Assembly (NCBI RefSeq): GCF_006148925.1 | Contig: NZ_VAWB01000001.1 | Span: 586,001 to 650,000 of the forward strand | Length of the DNA: 64,000 nt | Direction: 5' to 3' | DNA from: Hyunsoonleella aestuarii | GTDB lineage: Bacteria; Bacteroidota; Bacteroidia; Flavobacteriales; Flavobacteriaceae | Part shown: positions 58,914-64,000 of the stretch, piece by piece | Layout: each line of letters starts with the position of its first letter | Numbering within the stretch: position 1 is the stretch's first letter | Program-made: the position numbers and the translations under genes | Notes under the pieces: generated by a model | The model's database searches: none | What the model saw: only the letters and a program-made list of their open reading frames with translations | What the model was told of the DNA's origin: nothing

Positions 58914-58946
58914 AAAAAACCCTTCCTGTTTCCAGAAAGGGCTTAT
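58914..58946 (-). terminator. Rho-independent terminator after rpmA
   Basis: Minus-strand CCCTTTCTG / CAGGAAGGG (58933-58941 with 58920-58928) pairs across a 4-base loop and is followed by six T. It is 31 bases after the L27 stop. Confidence 0.85.
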
Positions 58947-58971
58947 TTATTCTATTAATAAATCCTATTTC

Positions 58972-59232
58972 TTAAGCCTCAAATGGCTCTACAGAAACAT
59001 ACGATTTATTATCTTTTTTCTTCGTAAACTTTACAACACCGTCAACTCTAGCGTGTAAGGTATGATCTTTAGAAGAATAAACATTTTCACCAGGGTGATG
59101 CGTGTTTCCTCTTTGTCTTACGATAATATTTCCAGCTATAGCAGCTTGACCACCAAATATCTTAACACCTAAGCGTTTCGATTCTGATTCTCTACCGTTT
59201 TTCGAACTTCCGACTCCTTTTTTATGTGCCAT
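58972..59232 (-). CDS. rpmA: 50S ribosomal protein L27
   Basis: An 86-residue ribosomal protein that begins [42 protein letters not shown], which fits the family throughout. Its N-terminal tail reaches toward the peptidyl-transferase centre. There is no N-terminal extension needing cleavage. The gene follows rplU by 25 bases and is closed by a terminator. Confidence 0.97.
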   Translation of the reverse strand: MAHKKGVGSSKNGRESESKRLGVKIFGGQAAIAGNIIVRQRGNTHHPGENVYSSKDHTLHARVDGVVKFTKKKDNKSYVSVEPFEA

Positions 59233-59257
59233 TTTATTTCGATTTTATATTGTTATA

Positions 59258-59773
59258 CTAACTTAATGCAGCAATTAAATCAGCTTTCTTCATTGAAGAA
59301 ATTCCACTAACACCTTTAGCTTTTGCAAGATCTTTTAATTCAGCAACTGTTAGTTTGCTTAAATCTTGAGTAGCTTCAACTGTTTTTGTTTCGACTTTTG
59401 GTGCCTCAACTTGTGGTTCTGCTTTTTTAACTTCTTTCTTTGGTGCAGCTTTTTTAGCTCCACTTGCAACAATGCTTTCAATTACAATTTCGGTTAAAGA
59501 TTGTCTGTGTCCGTTTTTTACGCGGTAACCCTTACGTCTTTTCTTTTTGAAAACTATCACTTTATCACCTTTAAGGTGCTTTAAGACTTTTGCTCCTACT
59601 TGAGCTCCGTCTATAGCCGGGGCGCCTACAGTTACATTGTCACCATCTCCTACTAAAAGAACATTATCGAAAGAAACTTTCTTGCCCTCTTCAGTTTGTA
59701 AACGGTTAACAAAAACTTTTTGGTCTTTTTCAACTTTAAATTGATGCCCTGCTATCTCTACAATTGCGTACAT
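59258..59773 (-). CDS. rplU: 50S ribosomal protein L21 with C-terminal SAP/Rho-N-like extension
   Basis: A 171-residue protein. Residues 1-102 are normal L21: [72 protein letters not shown]. An alanine-lysine-proline linker (about 103-133) joins a 38-residue domain, [35 protein letters not shown], of the SAP/Rho N-terminal helix-extended-helix type that binds nucleic acids. The extension is often seen in Bacteroidota L21. It precedes rpmA. A full consensus promoter is upstream. Confidence 0.95.
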   Translation of the reverse strand: MYAIVEIAGHQFKVEKDQKVFVNRLQTEEGKKVSFDNVLLVGDGDNVTVGAPAIDGAQVGAKVLKHLKGDKVIVFKKKRRKGYRVKNGHRQSLTEIVIESIVASGAKKAAPKKEVKKAEPQVEAPKVETKTVEATQDLSKLTVAELKDLAKAKGVSGISSMKKADLIAALS

Positions 59774-59815
59774 AGCGTAACGTTTTTATTAATTAATTTG
59801 TTCAAAAAATGAGTG

Positions 59816-59846
59816 CAAATATACTGCTAATTAATTAATCTACAAA
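59816..59846 (-). promoter_or_regulatory. Consensus promoter for rplU-rpmA
   Basis: On the minus strand this reads TTTG-N19-TATATTTG, matching both Bacteroidota promoter elements with a 19-base spacer. The -7 box ends 42 bases before the rplU ATG. It is the best complete promoter I find in the window. Confidence 0.75.
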
Positions 59847-59851
59847 TGTTC

Positions 59852-60304
59852 TTATTGATTTTGAAGAATATTTCTGCTCTTTTTAAAAAGTTGCATTACA
59901 GATAAGACGCAAACTACGGTTGTTGCTAACCCCATCACTAAAACAACAAAGGTAACCATGCCAATATCTGCATTAAACCCGCCCTTAATTGTTTGAAGTA
60001 ACTCTGGTAAAAAGCTGACATTAATTTCGGTAGCATAAAACAGGAAGAAAAATGTAAAAATTAGTGTCGCAATAAATCCTGTGACAATTCCTGTTTTAAA
60101 ACCTTCACCATATGAAAAATCATCTTGATTTTCTAGTTTTTTCAACCTAATCACTTCATAAATTCCGAAAGCAGTAATAACCGCGTTAAAAAAGCTAAAA
60201 GCAGGATTTGTATGTTTATTAAACAACGCTAAAATTAAAAAATAGGCTATTAAAACAGCACTTGTAACTAAACCAAATCGAATAGGAAGCGATAAATTTT
60301 TCAT
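59852..60304 (-). CDS. DUF4199 membrane protein
   Basis: A 150-residue inner-membrane protein with four hydrophobic helices (about 10-28, 35-50, 72-92 and 115-138). The DUF4199 signature DDFSYGEGFKTGIVTGFIATLIFTFFFLFY sits at the third helix. Function is unknown; the family is confined mostly to Bacteroidota. It is monocistronic as far as I can see: the rplU promoter lies beyond its stop and the M16 operon runs the other way. Confidence 0.83.
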   Translation of the reverse strand: MKNLSLPIRFGLVTSAVLIAYFLILALFNKHTNPAFSFFNAVITAFGIYEVIRLKKLENQDDFSYGEGFKTGIVTGFIATLIFTFFFLFYATEINVSFLPELLQTIKGGFNADIGMVTFVVLVMGLATTVVCVLSVMQLFKKSRNILQNQ

Positions 60305-60488
60305 AATACAGCGGAGTTAATTGTTTTAAATTTCGTGAAAATTCTTGAATTAAAATAATATCAAGTTAATTTTCTGGTAACCTTAACACTTTTCTCTTAA
60401 CCGTTTATTATTTTTAGCAACCTGTAACAAAACTCTGAGTTGATATACCCATAGTAAATTAATTAACAATTTTTAAAACCTATAAAAA

Positions 60489-61823
60489 ATGAAAAAACGC
60501 TTAGTTACTTTTGCCTTTTTTGTGATAGCTATTTTTGTAGTTACTGCCCAAGAAGTTAAGTTTGAAGAAATAGACTTAGATAATGGATTACATGTTATTT
60601 TGCATCAAGATAATTCTGCACCAATTGTAACAGTTGGTTTTATGGTTGATGTTGGAGGTAAAGACGCAGGAGGAGATAACAATCCCGAGCGTACTGGTTT
60701 TGCACATTTTTTTGAACATCTTTTAGCCTCTGGAGGTACAAAAAATATTCAAAAAGGAGAATGGTATAAATTACGTGCTTCACGTGGTGGTCAAGGAAAT
60801 GCGAATACCTCGCTTGATAGAACGTACTATTATCAATCTTTCCCTTCTAACAATCTAGAATTTGCTCTATGGATGGATTCTGAGCGCTTATTACATCCTA
60901 TTATTGACAAAGAATCTGTTGACACCCAAAACGAAATTGTAAAAGAGGAAAAGAGATCATCTTATGACAATCGTCCCTACGGCCAATTTTTATTCGTCTT
61001 AGGAGAAAACCTATTTAAAGTTCATCCTTATCGATTTAAAAATATTGGTGAAATGGAACACCTTGACGCAGCTTCTCTTGAAGAATTTCAAGCGTATTTT
61101 AACAAGTATTATGTGCCAGAAAATATGGTCGCTGTAGTAGCTGGCGACATAGATATTGCTGAAACAAAAAAATTAGTTCAAAAGTACTATTCCGAAATAC
61201 CCTCCGGTAAAAAAGCAATACGAAATTTCCCAAAAGAGATACCAATAACAGAATCAAAAAGAGTAAAGGCTTATGATGCGAATATTCAGATTCCTGGAAT
61301 TATGGCAGCCTACAGGACGCCAGGATTTAAATCACGAGAGGCCTATATATTAAATATGGTTTCTGCATACTTAAGTGATGGAAAAACATCTAAGTTATAT
61401 AAAAAAATAGTAGATGATAAAAAAATGGCAATCCAAGCCGGAGCATTAAATATTAATCAGAAAGATTATAGCATCTATGCGATATTTGGCTTACCATCTG
61501 GAGACACAACACTTGATGATTTACTTATTGAAATAGATGAAGAAATTACAAAAATGCAGAACGAATTAATCTCTGAAAATGATTATCAAAAACTTCAAAA
61601 TAAATTTGAAAATAGATTTGTAAATTCAAATGCTAGTATTGAAGGTATTGCAAACTCATTGGTTAAATATTACTTATTATATGATGATATTAATTTGATA
61701 AATAATGAAATAAATATTTATCGCTCTATAACACGTGAAGAAATTCAGGATGCTGTCAAAAAATATCTGAATCCAAACCAAAGAGTTGTATTAGATTATT
61801 TACCTAAAACAAAAGAAAATTAA
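60489..61823 (+). CDS. M16-family zinc peptidase, catalytic subunit
   Basis: A 444-residue exported peptidase with a signal peptide (MKKRLVTFAFFVIAIFVVTAQ). The inverted zinc motif HFFEH (His73, Glu76, His77) is intact, and the third ligand lies in NEIVKEE near residues 149-153. GFAHFFEHLLASGGTKN and the GGQGNANTSLDRTYYYQSFP region are typical of M16B. The partner subunit is encoded 17 bases downstream. Substrates are probably peptides in the periplasm; the exact role is unknown. Confidence 0.93.
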   Translation: MKKRLVTFAFFVIAIFVVTAQEVKFEEIDLDNGLHVILHQDNSAPIVTVGFMVDVGGKDAGGDNNPERTGFAHFFEHLLASGGTKNIQKGEWYKLRASRGGQGNANTSLDRTYYYQSFPSNNLEFALWMDSERLLHPIIDKESVDTQNEIVKEEKRSSYDNRPYGQFLFVLGENLFKVHPYRFKNIGEMEHLDAASLEEFQAYFNKYYVPENMVAVVAGDIDIAETKKLVQKYYSEIPSGKKAIRNFPKEIPITESKRVKAYDANIQIPGIMAAYRTPGFKSREAYILNMVSAYLSDGKTSKLYKKIVDDKKMAIQAGALNINQKDYSIYAIFGLPSGDTTLDDLLIEIDEEITKMQNELISENDYQKLQNKFENRFVNSNASIEGIANSLVKYYLLYDDINLINNEINIYRSITREEIQDAVKKYLNPNQRVVLDYLPKTKEN

Positions 61824-61840
61824 ATTTAAAAAATTCATAA

Positions 61841-63919
61841 ATGAAAACTAAAATAATTATAATAATAAGTATTTTATTTATTTCTGTTGGCCTTAATGCA
61901 CAAATAGACAGATCTAAACAACCTGAACCAAAACCAGCTTCAAAAATTCAATTGCAAAAGCCTATTGAATTTACCTTAAGTAATGGGCTAAAAGTAATGG
62001 TCGTTGAAAATCATAAATTACCGAGGGTGTCTTATAATTTAACGATTGATAACACCCCTTCTGTTGAAGGCGAAATCAAAGGTGTTTCTAATCTTTTAGC
62101 TTCATTACTTGGTAACGGCACAACTTCAATTACAAAAGATGATTTTAATGAAGAAGTAGATTTTCTTGGTGCTAATTTAAGTTTTAGTGCTTCAGGCGCT
62201 TTTGCTAGTGGCCTTTCAAAATATTCTGAACGGATTTTACAACTAATGGCTGATGCTGCAATAAATCCGTTATTTGATGATGCAGAATTTAATAAAAAGA
62301 AAGATTTACAAATTGACGGTCTAAAAACTGGCGAGAAAAGTGTTGATGTTGTTGCCGGTCGTATGGCTTTAGCTTTAGCATATGGCACACATCACCCAAG
62401 TGGAGAATTTATTACTGAAGAAAGTTTAAAGAATGTATCACTTGAAGATGTCAAAATATATTATCAGAATAGTTTTAATCCTAAAAATGGGTATTTAGTT
62501 ATAATTGGTGATGTTGAATTAAACAAAATTAAGCAACAAGTACAAGATTATTTTGGTTCATGGATTACTGATAGCGCTTTTGAACTTAAAATGCCTGCCG
62601 AAAGTCCAAATACACAATACACTCAAATTAATTTTGTTGATATGCCAAATGCAGTGCAATCAAACATATCGGTTATGAATAATACCAAATTAAAAATGAG
62701 TGATCCAGATTTTCATGCCACATTAATTGCAAACCAAATTCTAGGTGGTGGTGCTACGGGATACTTATTTAAGAATTTAAGAGTTGCTCACGGCTATACT
62801 TATGGTTCTTATTCTGGAATAAACCCAAGTAAATATGTGTCAAGATTTAGAGCAAATGCTAAAGTGAGAAATATGGTTACAGACAGTTCTATTACTGAAA
62901 TTTTAAAAGAAATTAAACGTATAAGAACTGAAGATGTTGATGCTAAAGTTCTTGCAGATGTAAAAGCAAGTTATGTAGGGAGTTTTGTGAGAGCACTAGA
63001 AAGGCCACAAACTATGGCCCAATATGCTTTAAATATAAAAATAAACGATCTCCCAGAAGATTTCTATACTAATTACTTAGAAAAAATAAATAATGTTACT
63101 GTTGAAGATGTGAAGCGTGCTGCAAATAAACACTTTAAATTAAATAATTCACGTATAGTTGTAGTTGGAAACGGAAGTGATGTACTAGAGAACCTAGAAA
63201 AGATTGGAATCCCTATCAAATATTTCGACAAATATGCAAATCCTGTAGATAAACCAGAGTTTACAAAGCCTATTCCTGAAGGAGTAACGGCACAATCAGT
63301 TATAGAAAATTATATAACAGCAATTGGAGGTAAAGATAAAGCCATGGCAGTAAATACAATGCATTCAATATCTGATGTTACTATTGAAGGCGCTCCTTTT
63401 TCTCCAAAAGTTGTAATAAAACAAATGATGCCTAATAAAGAATCCTTAGAAATGAGCATTGAAGACATGGGTGTTATTATGAAGCAGAAATTTAATGGTG
63501 AATCAGGTTATATGGAACAGCAAGGACAAAGGAAAGAAACTGAAGGCGAAATGCTTACAGAACAAAAAAACAAAAAAGTAATGTTTCCAGAATTATATTA
63601 TGATGACACTTTTAATGTTTCTCTTGAGAGTTTAACAACTATTGACGGTAATGATGTTTATAAAATAAGAATAGAAAAAAATAGCAAGGAGACTTTTAAA
63701 TATTATAATGCTGAAACTGGTCTATTAACAAGAGTTGAAAAAACAGAGAAAAAGGGCGAAACCGAAACGACAACGTTAGTCGATTACTCAAAATACTCGC
63801 CTGTAGACGGTGTTAAATTTCCATATTATACAATGATTAAAACTGGGCCGCAAACAATTATTTTCAACACAACAAAGGTAACTGTTAATGAGGGCGTTAG
63901 TGACGCTGATTTTAATTGA
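61841..63919 (+). CDS. M16-family non-catalytic subunit with extra C-terminal domain
   Basis: A 692-residue exported protein with signal MKTKIIIIISILFISVGLNAQ. Two M16 domains (about 35-235 and 240-460) lack the HxxEH; the corresponding place reads VSNLLASLLGNGT. The R-Y pair region of the partner subunit, RVAHGYTYGSYSG near residues 311-323, is kept. So it should complete the active site of the upstream peptidase. Residues 480-692 add a domain (VIENYITAIGGKDKAMAVNTMHSISDVTIEG) like those in lipoprotein-sorting and LolA-type proteins. A terminator follows. Confidence 0.88.
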   Translation: MKTKIIIIISILFISVGLNAQIDRSKQPEPKPASKIQLQKPIEFTLSNGLKVMVVENHKLPRVSYNLTIDNTPSVEGEIKGVSNLLASLLGNGTTSITKDDFNEEVDFLGANLSFSASGAFASGLSKYSERILQLMADAAINPLFDDAEFNKKKDLQIDGLKTGEKSVDVVAGRMALALAYGTHHPSGEFITEESLKNVSLEDVKIYYQNSFNPKNGYLVIIGDVELNKIKQQVQDYFGSWITDSAFELKMPAESPNTQYTQINFVDMPNAVQSNISVMNNTKLKMSDPDFHATLIANQILGGGATGYLFKNLRVAHGYTYGSYSGINPSKYVSRFRANAKVRNMVTDSSITEILKEIKRIRTEDVDAKVLADVKASYVGSFVRALERPQTMAQYALNIKINDLPEDFYTNYLEKINNVTVEDVKRAANKHFKLNNSRIVVVGNGSDVLENLEKIGIPIKYFDKYANPVDKPEFTKPIPEGVTAQSVIENYITAIGGKDKAMAVNTMHSISDVTIEGAPFSPKVVIKQMMPNKESLEMSIEDMGVIMKQKFNGESGYMEQQGQRKETEGEMLTEQKNKKVMFPELYYDDTFNVSLESLTTIDGNDVYKIRIEKNSKETFKYYNAETGLLTRVEKTEKKGETETTTLVDYSKYSPVDGVKFPYYTMIKTGPQTIIFNTTKVTVNEGVSDADFN

Positions 63920-63940
63920 AAATAATTTTAACTTATTAAA

Positions 63941-63976
63941 GAGTCCTGAGGTATTTAATTATCTCAGGATTTTTTA
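63941..63976 (+). terminator. Rho-independent terminator after the M16 operon
   Basis: GTCCTGAGGTA (63943-63953) pairs with TATCTCAGGAT (63960-63970), including two wobble pairs, around a 6-base loop and is followed by five T. It lies 23 bases after the stop of the M16 gene. Confidence 0.82.
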
Positions 63977-64000
63977 TGATTGTCTTTTATGTGATAAATA

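Overview
The window is a stretch of chromosome from a Bacteroidota bacterium, most likely a marine member of the Flavobacteriaceae. Supporting signs are the AT-rich sequence, several TTG starts, promoter boxes of the Bacteroidota type (TAnnTTTG), TonB-dependent receptors, a bacterial geranylgeranylglyceryl phosphate synthase, DUF3098/DUF3127/DUF4199/DUF4301/DUF5916/DUF6370 proteins, and flavobacterial gene orders such as trmB-lysE-ATL-mrp-nifU and ftsX-DUF3098...uppP-truB. I see no tRNA, rRNA, CRISPR array or insertion sequence. No gene-free stretch exceeds 300 bases; the longest (49191-49467) holds a TPP riboswitch.

Layout. 1-6547: two-component pair (PhoB/PhoR type), a MurG-like glycosyltransferase, trmB, a LysE exporter, an alkyltransferase-like protein, Mrp and NifU-type Fe-S proteins, and a ferredoxin. 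6553-13523 (minus): metallophosphatase, a 1152-residue protein that I assign tentatively as PPi-type PEP carboxykinase, glutaryl-CoA dehydrogenase and a Rieske oxygenase. 13598-15784: an amino-acid permease coupled to a DDAH-like amidinohydrolase. 15785-23165 (minus): trmN6, rimM, a membrane-anchored MutS-like ATPase, a zinc protease, a SemiSWEET, a DUF6370 lipoprotein and leuS. 23292-25492: EamA transporter, ftsX, DUF3098.

25493-35094 is the most interesting accessory region. It is a gene island lying between DUF3098 and uppP, which are normally neighbours. It encodes a TonB-dependent receptor, a GH63-type glucosyl-/mannosylglycerate hydrolase, a GNAT acetyltransferase, a sodium:solute symporter, glycerate kinase, mannose-6-phosphate isomerase and a divergent LacI regulator with an operator-like palindrome in front. 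Together they read as an uptake and breakdown pathway for a hexosylglycerate solute such as mannosylglycerate (digeneaside of red algae), giving glycerate and a hexose.

35146-46291: uppP-truB, a TonB-like protein, a thioredoxin-fold protein, tag, tandem PPK2 kinases, aat coupled to an AtoE transporter, DUF3127, a flavin reductase, an orphan sensor kinase, and greA with a HIT protein. 46463-54227: a degenerate Rieske-fold lipoprotein, a TPP-riboswitch-controlled TonB receptor, and a tight minus-strand operon (phosphopantetheinyl transferase, GGGP synthase, thiamine-binding protein, PnuC/PnuT-type transporter, NadR-like ATPase, DUF4301, ArfB) that together suggest thiamine salvage. 54359-63919: ahcY, small unknown genes, a DUF5916 outer-membrane protein, rplU-rpmA with a SAP-like extension on L21, DUF4199, and a two-gene M16 peptidase operon.

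All family calls come from motifs read by eye; no database search was possible.
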